A DNA stretch of 63,705 nt. It comes from JANPCX01 sp031431125. Lineage in GTDB: Bacteria > Pseudomonadota > Gammaproteobacteria > Burkholderiales > Burkholderiaceae_C. The stretch's first letter is position 1; each line of letters opens with the position of its first letter. The notes under the pieces are model-generated. The model was given only the letters and a program-made list of their open reading frames with translations, was not told the origin of the DNA and ran no database searches. Both the position numbers and the translations under genes were made by a program. Shown in pieces: positions 25,035 to 34,722 of this stretch. The DNA lies in assembly GCA_031431125.1 (NCBI GenBank), contig JANPCX010000036.1, positions 1 to 63,705 of the forward strand. The letters are read 5' to 3'.

Positions 25035-27068
25035 ATGGCTACAGAACTCTCCCAAAACCTGCTGTTGACCGCTGCGCTGGCACCGCTGGGTGGCGCCATT
25101 GCCGCAGGTTTCTTTGGCAAGGTGATCGGCCGCCGTGGTGCGCACACGGTCACCATCCTTGGCGTGTTGGTGTCCTTCGTCATCTCCGCGATGACCTTGT
25201 ATGCCGTGGCCAATGAAGGTGCCCGTTTCAACGCCACGATTTATGAGTGGATGGTGCTGGGCAGTTTGAAGATGGAGGTCGGTTTCTTGATCGACCCTCT
25301 GTCGGCCATGATGATGTGCGTGGTGACCTTTGTCTCGCTCATGGTGCACATTTACACCATCGGCTACATGAAAGAAGACCCAGGCTACCAGCGCTTTTTC
25401 AGCTACATCTCCCTCTTCACCTTCTCCATGTTGATGCTCGTGATGAGCAACAACATGCTCCAGCTCTTCTTCGGCTGGGAAGCGGTGGGTTTGGTGTCTT
25501 ACTTGCTGATCGGTTTTTGGCACAACAAACCCACCGCCATCTTCGCCAACATGAAGGCGTTTTTGGTCAACCGCGTGGGCGACTTTGGTTTCATCTTGGG
25601 CATTGGCCTGATCGTCGCTTTTGCCGGCACGCTGAACTACACCGAGGCTTTTGCCAAAGCGCCCGAACTGGCCACGATGCTGTTCCCCGGTACGGAGTGG
25701 ATGCTCATCACCGTGATTTGCATTTGTCTCTTCATCGGTGCCATGGGCAAAAGCGCCCAGTTCCCTTTGCATGTGTGGCTGCCAGATTCCATGGAAGGCC
25801 CCACCCCCATTTCCGCCTTGATTCACGCCGCCACCATGGTGACGGCCGGCATCTTCATGGTGGCGCGCATGTCACCGCTGTTTGAGTTGTCCGACACCGC
25901 CTTGAGTTTCATTCTGGTGATTGGCTCCATCACCGCTTTGTTCATGGGCTTTTTGGGCATCATTCAAAACGACATCAAACGGGTGGTGGCTTATTCCACG
26001 CTGTCGCAGCTGGGCTACATGACCGTGGCACTGGGTGCTTCAGCCTATTCGGTGGCGGTATTCCACTTGATGACCCATGCGTTCTTTAAGGCGCTGCTCT
26101 TCCTTGCAGCAGGTTCGGTCATCATCGGTATGCACCACGACCAAGACATCCGCAACATGGGTGGCTTGCGCAAGTACATGAAGATCACCTGGATCACGTC
26201 CTTGCTCGGTTCGCTGGCTTTGATTGGCACGCCGCTGTTCTCGGGCTTCTACTCCAAAGACAGCATCATTTTGGCGGTGGAGAACAGCCATCTTTGGGGT
26301 TCGGGCTTCGCCAAGTTCGCGGTGATCGCTGGCGTGTTCGTGACGGCCTTCTACTCCTTCCGCATGTACTTCTTGGTTTTCCACGGCAAAGAGAACTTCC
26401 GCGACAAACCATTCCCTGGTGAACACGACCACCACGATGATGACCACGGGCACCACCACGAGCCCCACGTGCCGCACGAATCGCCGTGGGTGGTGTGGGT
26501 GCCGCTGGTGCTGTTGGCGGTGCCTTCGGTGCTGATCGGTTACTTCACCATTTCGCCCATGTTGTTTACGGGCTTCTTCGATGGTGCCATCCACATCGAC
26601 GCGAGCAAACACCCGGCCATGCAGCATTTGGCTGAACATTTCCACGGTGCCTGGGCCATGGCTTTGCACGGCTTGCAGACCTTGCCGTTTTGGTTGGCGG
26701 TGGCCGGTGTGGCGACTGCTTACTGGTTCTACATGGTTCAGCCCAGCATTCCCACCGCGATCAAAGCCAATACCGCTTTCATCAACCGCGTGCTGGAAAA
26801 CAAGTACTACTTCGACTGGTTCAACGAGAACGTTCTGGCCGCCGGCACACGCCTTTTGGGGCGCGGCTTGTGGAAGGGCGGTGATCAAGGTTTGATCGAC
26901 GGGCTTTTGATCAACGGGGCCGCCAGCAGCGTCGGCAGTTTGGCCACCGTCATGCGTTTGCTGCAAACCGGGCATTTGTTCTGGTACGCCTTGGTGATGA
27001 TTTTGGGTGTCATTGGTTTGATGACTTGGCAGTTGTGGCCCTATTTGGGTAATTTGCTTGGCCGCTGA
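25035..27068 (+). CDS. nuoL: NADH-quinone oxidoreductase subunit L
   Basis: Distal antiporter-like proton-pumping subunit, 677 residues with about 16 helices and the long lateral helix. It contains the WEAVGLVSYLLIGFWH and HAATMVTAGIFMVARM segments with the key Glu, Lys and His residues. A histidine/aspartate-rich loop near residue 460 (DHHDDDHGHHHEPH) could bind metal, but this is variable in the family. Confidence 0.95.
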   Translation: MATELSQNLLLTAALAPLGGAIAAGFFGKVIGRRGAHTVTILGVLVSFVISAMTLYAVANEGARFNATIYEWMVLGSLKMEVGFLIDPLSAMMMCVVTFVSLMVHIYTIGYMKEDPGYQRFFSYISLFTFSMLMLVMSNNMLQLFFGWEAVGLVSYLLIGFWHNKPTAIFANMKAFLVNRVGDFGFILGIGLIVAFAGTLNYTEAFAKAPELATMLFPGTEWMLITVICICLFIGAMGKSAQFPLHVWLPDSMEGPTPISALIHAATMVTAGIFMVARMSPLFELSDTALSFILVIGSITALFMGFLGIIQNDIKRVVAYSTLSQLGYMTVALGASAYSVAVFHLMTHAFFKALLFLAAGSVIIGMHHDQDIRNMGGLRKYMKITWITSLLGSLALIGTPLFSGFYSKDSIILAVENSHLWGSGFAKFAVIAGVFVTAFYSFRMYFLVFHGKENFRDKPFPGEHDHHDDDHGHHHEPHVPHESPWVVWVPLVLLAVPSVLIGYFTISPMLFTGFFDGAIHIDASKHPAMQHLAEHFHGAWAMALHGLQTLPFWLAVAGVATAYWFYMVQPSIPTAIKANTAFINRVLENKYYFDWFNENVLAAGTRLLGRGLWKGGDQGLIDGLLINGAASSVGSLATVMRLLQTGHLFWYALVMILGVIGLMTWQLWPYLGNLLGR

Positions 27069-27107
27069 TCGCAGCCTCACCAAACGACAGCCACGGAGAA
27101 TAAAAAA

Positions 27108-28622
27108 ATGGGATTGTTGAGTCTTGCCATTTGGTTGCCCATCTTCAGCGGTGTGCTTTTGTTCGCCATGGGGCGGGACGAACATGCGAACGTGGCACGC
27201 TGGTTTGCCCTGGTCGCGGCCATCGTTAGTTTTTGCATCACCATTCCGCTGATCACTGGATTTGATGCCAGCACTGCCGCTATGCAGTTTGTCGAAAAGG
27301 CGCAGTGGGTCGAGGTGGTTAACGGGGTCGAAGTCAAGCACCAGTGGATCGACCGCTTCAATGTGAACTACCACCTGGGTGTGGACGGCATCTCGGTCTG
27401 GTTTGTTCTGCTCACCGCCTTCATCACCATCATCGTGGTGATTGCAGGCTGGGAAGTGATCACCGAACGCGTGAACCAATACATGGGCGCGTTTTTGATC
27501 CTGTCCGGCATCATGGTGGGTGTTTTCACTGCGCTGGACGGCTTGCTGTTCTATGTGTTCTTCGAAGCCACCTTGATCCCGATGTACATCATCATCGGTG
27601 TGTGGGGCGGGCCTCGTCGGGTCTATGCCGCGTTCAAGTTCTTCCTCTACACCTTGGCCGGTTCGCTCTTGATGTTGCTCGCGCTGCTCTACCTGTACTT
27701 CAAATCAGGCGGCAGTTTCGACATCCTCACTTGGCACCAATTGCCACTGCCGATGCCAGTGCAAACCTTGCTGTTCTTTGCCTTCTTCGCGGCGTTTGCA
27801 GTGAAGGTGCCGATGTGGCCTGTGCACACCTGGTTGCCCGATGCCCACGTCGAAGCGCCCACTGGTGGCTCGGTGGTGTTGGCGGCCATCATGCTGAAGC
27901 TGGGTGCCTATGGATTCTTGCGCTTTTCCATGCCCATCACGCCCGATGCGGCCCACGAATGGGCTTGGTTCATCGTGATGTTGTCACTGATCGCGGTGAT
28001 TTACATCGGCCTGGTCGCCCTGGTGCAGCAGGACATGAAAAAACTGGTGGCTTATTCGTCCATCGCCCACATGGGTTTCGTGACCTTGGGTTTTTTCATG
28101 TTCAACGAGCTGGGAGTTTCCGGCGGGCTGGTGCAAATGATCTCCCACGGTTTTGTCTCGGGCGCCATGTTTTTGTGCATAGGCGTGCTCTATGACCGAG
28201 TCCATTCGCGAGAAATCTCCAGCTACGGCGGCGTGGTCAACACCATGCCCACCTTCACCGCCTTTGCCGTGTTCTTCGCCATGGCCAACTGCGGCTTGCC
28301 GGGCACGGGCGGCTTTGTGGGCGAGTGGATGGTGATTTTGGGCACCGTGTCGGTGAACTTTTGGTTGGGCGCTTTGGCGGCCACGGCTTTGGTGTTTGGT
28401 GCCGCCTACAACTTGTGGATGGTTAAACGTGTTTACTTTGGCCCCGTCGCCAACGACGATGTCAAAGGGCTCACCGACCTGAATCCCAGAGAGTTTTTCA
28501 TGATGGCAGTGCTGGCGGTGGCCGTGCTGTGGATGGGGGTCTATCCCAAACCCTTCACCGACACCATGCATGTCTCGGTGACCCAACTGCTCAAGCACGT
28601 TTCCATCTCCAAATTGCCATGA
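27108..28622 (+). CDS. nuoM: NADH-quinone oxidoreductase subunit M
   Basis: Antiporter-like proton-pumping subunit of 504 residues and about 14 helices. Conserved signatures are FFEATLIPMYIIIGVWGG and VHTWLPDAHVEAPTGGSV. It follows nuoL by 39 bases and precedes nuoN. Confidence 0.95.
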   Translation: MGLLSLAIWLPIFSGVLLFAMGRDEHANVARWFALVAAIVSFCITIPLITGFDASTAAMQFVEKAQWVEVVNGVEVKHQWIDRFNVNYHLGVDGISVWFVLLTAFITIIVVIAGWEVITERVNQYMGAFLILSGIMVGVFTALDGLLFYVFFEATLIPMYIIIGVWGGPRRVYAAFKFFLYTLAGSLLMLLALLYLYFKSGGSFDILTWHQLPLPMPVQTLLFFAFFAAFAVKVPMWPVHTWLPDAHVEAPTGGSVVLAAIMLKLGAYGFLRFSMPITPDAAHEWAWFIVMLSLIAVIYIGLVALVQQDMKKLVAYSSIAHMGFVTLGFFMFNELGVSGGLVQMISHGFVSGAMFLCIGVLYDRVHSREISSYGGVVNTMPTFTAFAVFFAMANCGLPGTGGFVGEWMVILGTVSVNFWLGALAATALVFGAAYNLWMVKRVYFGPVANDDVKGLTDLNPREFFMMAVLAVAVLWMGVYPKPFTDTMHVSVTQLLKHVSISKLP

Positions 28623-28653
28623 CCCCACGGACGGCAAACGCGTCAAACCCACC

Positions 28654-30135
28654 ATGAACACAATGAACTGGCTGTCCATTTATCCGCAACTGGCCTTGCT
28701 GTGCTTCGCGTTGGTCATTGCCTTGGCTGATTTGTGGCTGCATGATGAACGTCGCACCACCACCTACTGGTTGACTCAACTGTCACTGGCCGTCGTTGCG
28801 GGCATGTACCTGTATTTTGTGAATGTGGGTACCAATGTGGACGGGATGCAAGGCATGGTGGTCTCAGACCCCATGGGCAATTTGCTCGGCTTCTTTGCAT
28901 GCGTGGCCACCATGGTCACCTTGGCTTACGCGCGGCCCTATGCCTTTGATCGTGACCTGCTCAAGGGTGAACTTTTCACCTTGGCCTTGTTTTCCTTGCT
29001 CGGCATTTGTGTGATGTTGTCGGCCAATAATTTCTTGGTCATCTATTTGGGCCTGGAGCTCATGAGTTTGTCGTTGTACGCGCTGACGGCGCTGCGCCGA
29101 GACCATGCCATCTCCACCGAAGCGGCGATGAAGTACTTTGTGCTGGGGGCCTTGGCCAGCGGCTTCTTGCTATACGGTTTGTCCATGATGTACGGTGCCA
29201 CGGGCACCTTAGACATTGACGATGTCTTCAAGGCCATCGGCTCAGGGCAAATCAACAAGTCGGTGTTGATTTTTGGCTTGGTGTTCGTGGTGGCCGGTTT
29301 GGGTTTCAAACTCGGTGCCGCGCCTTTCCACATGTGGGTCCCCGACGTCTATCAAGGCGCGCCCACGGCAGTTACTTTGCTCATCGGTGGCGCGCCCAAG
29401 CTGGCGGCGTTTGCCATCATGATGCGTCTGCTCGTGGACGGCATGTTGGGCCTGGTGGTCGACTGGCAACAAATGCTGGTGGTGTTGTCTTTGGCCTCGA
29501 TGACATTGGGCAATTTGGCTGCCATTGCGCAAACCAACATCAAGCGCATGTTGGCCTACTCCACCATCGCCCACATGGGCTTCATGCTGTTGGCCATGAC
29601 CAGTGGGGTGGTGCACAACAATGTGTTCTCGGCGGTGAACTCTTACGCCTCCTCCATGTTCTACATGGTGACCTATGTGCTGACCACATTGGGCACCTTC
29701 GGCATGGTGATGCTGCTGTCCCGCAAAGGTTTTGAGAGTGAACACATCGACGACTTCAAAGGCCTTGCACGACGCAGCCCTTGGTATGCCGCGGTGATGG
29801 CCATCTTCATGTTCTCCTTGGCTGGCATTCCGCCCACGGTGGGGTTCTATGCCAAGCTCAGCGTTTTGCAGGCCTTGATCACCACCAACGTGGAGGCCTA
29901 TTTGTGGCTGGCCGGTGCGGCCGTGTTCTTGTCGCTGATTGGCGCTTACTACTACCTGCGTGTGGTCAAGGTCATGTTCTTTGATGAGCCGCGTGACGCG
30001 TCGCCATTGCACAGCCCGGGTGACGTGCGGGTGTTGCTGTCACTCAATGGTGCTGCCGTGGTGGTGCTCGGCCTGTTGCCCAGTGGCTTGATGACTTGGT
30101 GTGCTCAGGCTATCTCCAAGTCCTTCGGTAGCTAA
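28654..30135 (+). CDS. nuoN: NADH-quinone oxidoreductase subunit N
   Basis: Third antiporter-like subunit, 493 residues. Typical stretches are YLGLELMSLSLYALTALRRD and FHMWVPDVYQGAPTAVT. It closes the canonical nuoA-N set; the operon appears complete and no subunit is frameshifted. Confidence 0.95.
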   Translation: MNTMNWLSIYPQLALLCFALVIALADLWLHDERRTTTYWLTQLSLAVVAGMYLYFVNVGTNVDGMQGMVVSDPMGNLLGFFACVATMVTLAYARPYAFDRDLLKGELFTLALFSLLGICVMLSANNFLVIYLGLELMSLSLYALTALRRDHAISTEAAMKYFVLGALASGFLLYGLSMMYGATGTLDIDDVFKAIGSGQINKSVLIFGLVFVVAGLGFKLGAAPFHMWVPDVYQGAPTAVTLLIGGAPKLAAFAIMMRLLVDGMLGLVVDWQQMLVVLSLASMTLGNLAAIAQTNIKRMLAYSTIAHMGFMLLAMTSGVVHNNVFSAVNSYASSMFYMVTYVLTTLGTFGMVMLLSRKGFESEHIDDFKGLARRSPWYAAVMAIFMFSLAGIPPTVGFYAKLSVLQALITTNVEAYLWLAGAAVFLSLIGAYYYLRVVKVMFFDEPRDASPLHSPGDVRVLLSLNGAAVVVLGLLPSGLMTWCAQAISKSFGS

Positions 30136-30165
30136 GGACTGATTCATGGAGAGGTCCTGAATCCA

Positions 30166-30486
30166 ATGTCCAGTTTTACGGGCGCCGTGTGGAGCGTCTT
30201 GCTCCTGGCCTTGTTGGCAGCGAATTTGCCATTTTTCACCGAACGCATTCTTTTGGTGGGCCCGCGTCGTGTCCCCAAGGCCTTGGCCTGGCGTGCGCTG
30301 GAGTTGCTGCTGCTGTGGGGCATCACCATGGGCCTCGGACTCTTTTTGGAAGCTCGGCTGGGGCAACGCCACGCCCAGGGCTGGGAGTTCTACGCCGCCT
30401 TCGGCTTTTTATTTGTGACCTTCGCCTTCCCCGGTTTTGTGTGGCGCTACTTGAGAAAGTCCAGGGATGGCCGCAGCGCAGACTGA
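30166..30486 (+). CDS. DUF2818 membrane protein
   Basis: A 106-residue protein with three hydrophobic segments, matching the DUF2818 family found directly after nuoN in many Burkholderiales. Function unknown; position suggests an accessory role for complex I or its membrane environment. Its 3' end overlaps the next gene by 20 bases in a different frame. Confidence 0.8.
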   Translation: MSSFTGAVWSVLLLALLAANLPFFTERILLVGPRRVPKALAWRALELLLLWGITMGLGLFLEARLGQRHAQGWEFYAAFGFLFVTFAFPGFVWRYLRKSRDGRSAD

Positions 30487-31099
30487 GCCGAAAGCGCAGG
30501 ACGACCATCTGCGAGAAACCCTGCTTGAAAGCCGCCAGGTCTACCAAGGGCATTTTCTGGATGTGCGCTGTGACGAGGTGCGGCTGCCCGGTGGTGCGGT
30601 GGCGCAGCGTGAGTACATCCGCCACCCGGGTGCCGTCATGATCGTGCCGCTGCTGGAAGACGGCAGTGTGGTGGTCGAGCGCCAGTTTCGATACCCCATG
30701 AACCGTGTGATGACCGAGTTTCCAGCCGGCAAACTCGACGCAGGCGAGCCTGCACTCTTGTGTGCGGTGCGCGAGCTGCGCGAAGAAACCGGCTACAGCG
30801 CCAGCCACTGGGCCTACGCCGGCATTTTGCATAACGCCATCGCCTATTCCAATGAAGGCATCGAGGTGTGGTTCGCCCGTGGATTGCAGGCCGGTGCTCG
30901 TGCCCTTGATGAAGGCGAGTTTTTGGACGTCGGCATCAGCACGCTCGAAGCCTTGGAGGAACAAGCCTGCAGTGGTGCCTTGACCGATGCCAAAACCTTG
31001 ATCGGTCTGCTGTGGTTGCGCCAGTGGCGAGACGGTCGCTGGCCCTTGGTTTGGCAGGCGCTTGCCGACCAAAACGTGAATTTGACCGGTGCACGCTGA
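30467..31099 (+). CDS. Nudix hydrolase, ADP-ribose pyrophosphatase-like
   Basis: The 210-residue protein has a full Nudix box: GKLDAGEPALLCAVREL followed by REETGY, giving the G, E, R, E, E and G positions that bind Mg2+ and catalyse pyrophosphate hydrolysis. The upstream QFRYPMNRVMTEFPAG is typical of ADP-ribose pyrophosphatases (NudF-like). ADP-ribose is the likely substrate, not proven. It overlaps the DUF2818 gene and so is probably translated with it. Confidence 0.88.
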   Translation: MAAAQTEPKAQDDHLRETLLESRQVYQGHFLDVRCDEVRLPGGAVAQREYIRHPGAVMIVPLLEDGSVVVERQFRYPMNRVMTEFPAGKLDAGEPALLCAVRELREETGYSASHWAYAGILHNAIAYSNEGIEVWFARGLQAGARALDEGEFLDVGISTLEALEEQACSGALTDAKTLIGLLWLRQWRDGRWPLVWQALADQNVNLTGAR

Positions 31100-31123
31100 A
31101 GCCTCGTGCCCGACAATGCGACC

Positions 31124-31636
31124 ATGAAAGTTTTGAACCTCCGCTGCGCACACGACCACCGATTCGAAGGTTGGTTCTCGCACGAAGACGACCTGGCCCA
31201 GCAAACCCAGAGTGGCATGCTGATTTGTCCGATGTGCGGCAATGCCGAAATCCAGCGGCTGCCCAGTGCGCCAAGGTTGAACCTGGGTGCGACTGCGCCG
31301 TCTCAAACAACCGATGTGTCTCGGCGCGACTTGGGTACAGCAGCAAGCCCTGAGACGAGTGAAGTGGCGCTGGCCTCGGCTCGGCCAGGTTCGAATGAAG
31401 CTTCAAACCACACCTTACAAAGCCTGTGGCTTCAAGCGGTGCAGCATGTCATGGCCAACACCACCGATGTGGGTGAACGTTTCCCAGAGGAAGCGCGCCG
31501 CATTCACTACGGCGAAGAGCCACACCGCCCGATACGCGGGCAAGCGTCCAAAGAAGAAGTGCAAGCACTGCATGAGGAAGGCATTGAGCTGATGAGTTTG
31601 CCCATCCCCGCCGCGCTCAAGGGGCGCGTGCAATGA
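31124..31636 (+). CDS. DUF1178 protein
   Basis: Protein of 170 residues with the DUF1178 N-terminus MKVLNLRCAHDHRFEGWF and a CPMCG knuckle that may bind zinc with the first Cys/His pair. The middle ~45 residues are low complexity. The C-terminal block EARRIHYGEEPHRPIRGQAS is the other conserved region. The ATG at 31124 is favoured over a GTG at 31106. Function unknown; it usually follows the Nudix gene in this order. Confidence 0.85.
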   Translation: MKVLNLRCAHDHRFEGWFSHEDDLAQQTQSGMLICPMCGNAEIQRLPSAPRLNLGATAPSQTTDVSRRDLGTAASPETSEVALASARPGSNEASNHTLQSLWLQAVQHVMANTTDVGERFPEEARRIHYGEEPHRPIRGQASKEEVQALHEEGIELMSLPIPAALKGRVQ

Positions 31637-31710
31637 CGGACCATGCACAAGAGACATGTTCGGTCGTTTGATGTTGTGCTCAAGCTCTGGGTGACAATCA
31701 CCCATCCACT

Positions 31711-31802
31711 GCCCGGGTGGTGAAACTGGTATACACAGCGGACTTAAAATCCGCCGCTTCCTGAAAAGGGGCGTACGGGTTCGACCCCCGTCCCGGGCAC
31801 CA
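31711..31802 (+). tRNA. tRNA-Leu (TAA)
   Basis: Cloverleaf of 92 bases with encoded CCA. The acceptor GCCCGGG (31711-31717) pairs with CCCGGGC (31792-31798). The anticodon loop CTTAAAA reads TAA, and a long variable arm is present. Its 3' end is the insertion site of the integrative element that follows; the element restores the intact tRNA. Confidence 0.95.
31780..31797 (+). other. attL core in tRNA-Leu 3' end
   Basis: TTCGACCCCCGTCCCGG (31780-31796) plus one further G forms the T-arm and acceptor end of the tRNA. It is repeated at 37828-37844. Confidence 0.85.
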
Positions 31803-31905
31803 ATCAAGCAGTCAAAGAGGGCCAATATGTTCCAGGCTCTCCATAAAAATCAACGGCTTAGGCCGTTTTGGTGGCCGAGTCGTTCCAAGGGCTACCGCGT
31901 GAATC

Positions 31906-31937
31906 TGGGGGTATCTGGGGGTACATTCGGGGGTATC
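31906..31937 (+). repeat. Left arm-type repeats (GGGGGTATC)
   Basis: Three close copies: TGGGGGTATC at 31906-31915, TGGGGGTAC at 31916-31924 and CGGGGGTATC at 31928-31937. The same sequence recurs twice inside the right end of the element (37753-37774). Position and repetition suggest arm-type binding sites for the integrase or an excision factor. Confidence 0.7.
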
Positions 31938-31969
31938 GTCCCGAACCAGAAAAAAAGTACCCCCACACC

Positions 31970-33181
31970 ATGGCGCTCAGTGACACCCAGATCAAGCAGG
32001 CCAAACCCACCGACAAGCCGCAGCGCCTGTTTGATGGCGGTGGCCTTTACCTTGAAATCAAGCCCAGCGGCGGCAAGCTGTGGCGGCTCAAATACCGCTA
32101 CGACCGCAAAGAAAAACTCTTGAGTTTGGGCAGTTACCCCGAGGTCAGCCTCAAACAAGCGCGCAAGCTGCGCGACGATGCCCGGGCGCTCCTCGCCGCA
32201 GGCACCGACCCCAGCGAGCAGCGCAAGGCCGAGCGCCAGGCCCGCGAGCTGGCCGTTCTGAGCACCTTTGAAGCCGTGGCCTACGCATGGTTGGAACACC
32301 GCACCAGTGCATGGGGGGAGGGCACCCGCATTGGCATTGAGGCATCACTGAAAAACCATGTGTTCCCCAGAATCGGGGCCAAGCCGATTGCAGACATTCA
32401 ACCGGCTGACATTCGCCAAGTGGTGCAAGCCATCGAGGCGCAAGGGGCAGGGGACTTGGCAGGGCGGGTTTTTCAGCGGGTGCGATCCATTTTCCGTTAC
32501 GCCATCGCACACGACGTGACAAGCAGCGACCCCAGCTACCCCCTCAAACCCGCCGAAATCTTCAAACCCCGCACCGTCACCCACCGCGCCGCCATGGCCG
32601 AAAGCGACGTGCCTTTGTTCTTGCATCGCCTGGGTCAATACGAAGGCGACCCCACCACCCGCGCCGCCCTCACCCTGCTGATGCTCACCGGCGTGCGCCC
32701 TGGCGAACTGCGCGGCGCACGCTGGGAGGAGATCAACACCGAGCGCGCCCTGTGGCGCATTCCCGCCGAACGCATGAAGATGAAAACCGAACACACCGTG
32801 CCCCTGTCCACCCAGGCCCTGGCCCTGCTGGCGCAACTGCACCCCCTCACCGGGCGCGGCTCCTTGGTTTTCCCCTCGCCCTTCTACCCCGGCAAACCTT
32901 TGAGCGACGGCACCTTGAACAGCGCCCTGGCCCGCATGGGCTACAAGGGCTTGGCCACTGCCCACGGCTTTCGCACCCTGTTTTCCACCTGTGCGAATGA
33001 AGCGGGCTGGAACAGCGACCACATCGAAAAACAACTTGCCCACGAAGAACGCGACGAAGTGCGCGGAGCCTACAACCGCGCCCAATGGCTGGCAGAACGG
33101 GCCAAGCTGATGCAATGGTGGGCCGACCGCATCGACACCCTGCGGCAAGGGGCCGAAGTGATTCCATTCAAAGCGGCCTGA
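31970..33181 (+). CDS. Tyrosine-type integrase, P4-like
   Basis: Site-specific recombinase of 403 residues. The N-terminal arm-binding domain opens MALSDTQIKQAKPTDKPQRL, followed by the DUF4102-type region FDGGGLYLEI. Catalytic positions visible are Arg in LTGVRPGELRGARW, His/Arg in AHGFRTLFSTCANE, His in LAHEERDEV and the nucleophile Tyr in RGAYNRAQW. The ATG at 31970 is chosen over an upstream GTG/ATG because the upstream sequence holds the arm-type repeats. It integrates the element into the adjacent tRNA-Leu. Confidence 0.93.
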   Translation: MALSDTQIKQAKPTDKPQRLFDGGGLYLEIKPSGGKLWRLKYRYDRKEKLLSLGSYPEVSLKQARKLRDDARALLAAGTDPSEQRKAERQARELAVLSTFEAVAYAWLEHRTSAWGEGTRIGIEASLKNHVFPRIGAKPIADIQPADIRQVVQAIEAQGAGDLAGRVFQRVRSIFRYAIAHDVTSSDPSYPLKPAEIFKPRTVTHRAAMAESDVPLFLHRLGQYEGDPTTRAALTLLMLTGVRPGELRGARWEEINTERALWRIPAERMKMKTEHTVPLSTQALALLAQLHPLTGRGSLVFPSPFYPGKPLSDGTLNSALARMGYKGLATAHGFRTLFSTCANEAGWNSDHIEKQLAHEERDEVRGAYNRAQWLAERAKLMQWWADRIDTLRQGAEVIPFKAA

Positions 33182-33304
33182 AGCTGATGTAGCCTGCCGC
33201 TTCCAGTTTGCCGCGCCTAGCCCGAGGCTGATCTCGGAGGGCGAAAACCAGGTTCCCTTGCTTGGCTGGCGTGGCACCTAGACAAGGAACGCAAGATAGG
33301 GATC

Positions 33305-34015
33305 ATGCGTATGAGGAAACGTCCACCAGGGTTGGTAAGCGGGGTCATATTTGAAGCCGTTCACCGCGACGAGCTACGAAGCGAGGCCTGGAAAACGGAT
33401 CAGCATGACCGTGACAACTGGTTCGACGCCGACCTTTTGGCGGAAACCCCTCGGCATCTCGACTTCGGCAATGGTTTGCCAATCGTCGCACCCGGGAAGG
33501 ATCTGTATGAGCTTCGCGTTGAAGTGCGCGAGCTTGTGCGTTTCGCTAGAAAGCTAGTGACGCAGCATTGCGCTTCACTGGCAAAGGTAAAAGCCGCACT
33601 GGCGCAGTTTTATTCCTCGTCAGACGAAGAAATTCAAAAGCTCCCTAAGTCGCATCTGCGTGCCGTGGTTTATTCGTTAGCAATGAACGATTTGGAGCGT
33701 TCAGTGCGAAGCGATCGAGATCCACAACTTCGCATGCTTGACCTCGCAAAAGGTGCTAGTAGGCTTACCTTTTTGGCGCGAATCGATCAGAGTGATATTC
33801 GAGCGCAACTTACGAAGTCAATATTGTCCGAAAGAGGCAGAAATGCCGCCAATAGTTGGCACTCACAGCCCGGAAAGTCCAGGGACAAGCGGGCTCAAAT
33901 TCAGGACATTTGGCGATCGGGAAAGTTCAAGACAAAAGACCTGTGCGCCGAAGAGGAGTATCAGGCACTTGGAATGTCATTTTCCACTGCACGAAAAGCA
34001 TTGAGGGGTCTTTAG
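33305..34015 (+). CDS. Hypothetical protein of the mobile element
   Basis: A 236-residue product I do not recognise. It is helical and charged. The last ~45 residues (AQIQDIWRSGKFKTKDLCAE then LGMSFSTARKALRGL) resemble a helix-turn-helix DNA-binding segment. Base use looks more A/T-rich than the flanking core genes. It lies between the integrase and the AlpA-type regulator, so a regulatory or excision role is possible but not shown. Confidence 0.6.
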   Translation: MRMRKRPPGLVSGVIFEAVHRDELRSEAWKTDQHDRDNWFDADLLAETPRHLDFGNGLPIVAPGKDLYELRVEVRELVRFARKLVTQHCASLAKVKAALAQFYSSSDEEIQKLPKSHLRAVVYSLAMNDLERSVRSDRDPQLRMLDLAKGASRLTFLARIDQSDIRAQLTKSILSERGRNAANSWHSQPGKSRDKRAQIQDIWRSGKFKTKDLCAEEEYQALGMSFSTARKALRGL

Positions 34016-34136
34016 AGCTAGCCGATGCTGGGCACCGGCTAGCCGCTACCGGGCAATGAACCTAGTCGAATTGCGGGGGAGTGACGAGACTTAGCCATGA
34101 AGGCCGGGGGGTTCCTGGCTGTTGCAGAAAGCAACC

Positions 34137-34358
34137 ATGGCAGCGAAAGCAATCCAACAAGCAATACACGACAAAGCCCTCGCACGGCGACGTCAAGTTG
34201 AACAACTGGTTCAACTCTCACGAAGTTCAATCTACGCTGGTGTGAAAGCTGGCACTTTTCCAGCGCCTTACCGCATCGGAACCCGGGCGGTTGCATGGAA
34301 AATTTCTGACCTGGAAGCCTGGATTGCGGCCCGTCCGCTGACCAGTGCAGCGGTTTGA
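34137..34358 (+). CDS. AlpA-family regulator (putative excisionase)
   Basis: Small 73-residue MerR-like winged-helix protein. The pattern VEQLVQLSRSSIYAGVKAGT followed by FPAPYRIGTRAVAWKISDLE is the AlpA/phage regulator signature. In P4-type elements, AlpA proteins control integrase expression or excision. The ATG at 34137 is used; a TTG at 34122 is also in frame. Confidence 0.85.
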   Translation: MAAKAIQQAIHDKALARRRQVEQLVQLSRSSIYAGVKAGTFPAPYRIGTRAVAWKISDLEAWIAARPLTSAAV

Positions 34359-34371
34359 ATCGGAGGTCGCC

Positions 34372-34722
34372 ATGAACAAAAAAAAGGCCACCCCGAAAAA
34401 CGAAGCAGCCCGCAACAATATGCACCGCGAGTCTAACGCTTCAGCCCCGCCACCAGCCCATCAACAACCCACGCGACGCTTGGACAACAACAGCGCCGCC
34501 GCCCAACGGGGCAGGGTGCTGACTGAACTGCGCAGCGGCCCCAAGTCCACCTTGCACCTGCGCCGCAACTGCGATGTGCTGTCACCCGCCGCCCGGGTGT
34601 TGGAGCTAAAGCAACGCGGCCACCACATCCTCACCCACTGGGTGAACGAGCCCACCGACTGCGGCAAGCTGCACCGTGTCGCGCTCTATGTGCTGCTGCA
34701 GGAAACCGGGGGCCAGCCATGA
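34372..34722 (+). CDS. Helix-turn-helix protein
   Basis: A 116-residue protein whose C-terminal ~70 residues (AAAQRGRVLTELRSGPKSTL to HRVALYVLLQ) fit the HTH domain (PF14090-like) often found on integrative elements; the first 45 residues are polar and probably disordered. A GGAGG ribosome site precedes the ATG at 34372. Its stop overlaps the next small gene (ATGA). Role unknown. Confidence 0.7.
   Translation: MNKKKATPKNEAARNNMHRESNASAPPPAHQQPTRRLDNNSAAAQRGRVLTELRSGPKSTLHLRRNCDVLSPAARVLELKQRGHHILTHWVNEPTDCGKLHRVALYVLLQETGGQP

Noticed and set aside
26420..26475. His/Asp-rich stretch in nuoL as a special metal site
   Set aside because: It sits in a variable loop between helices; such loops differ widely among NuoL proteins, and there is no supporting context.
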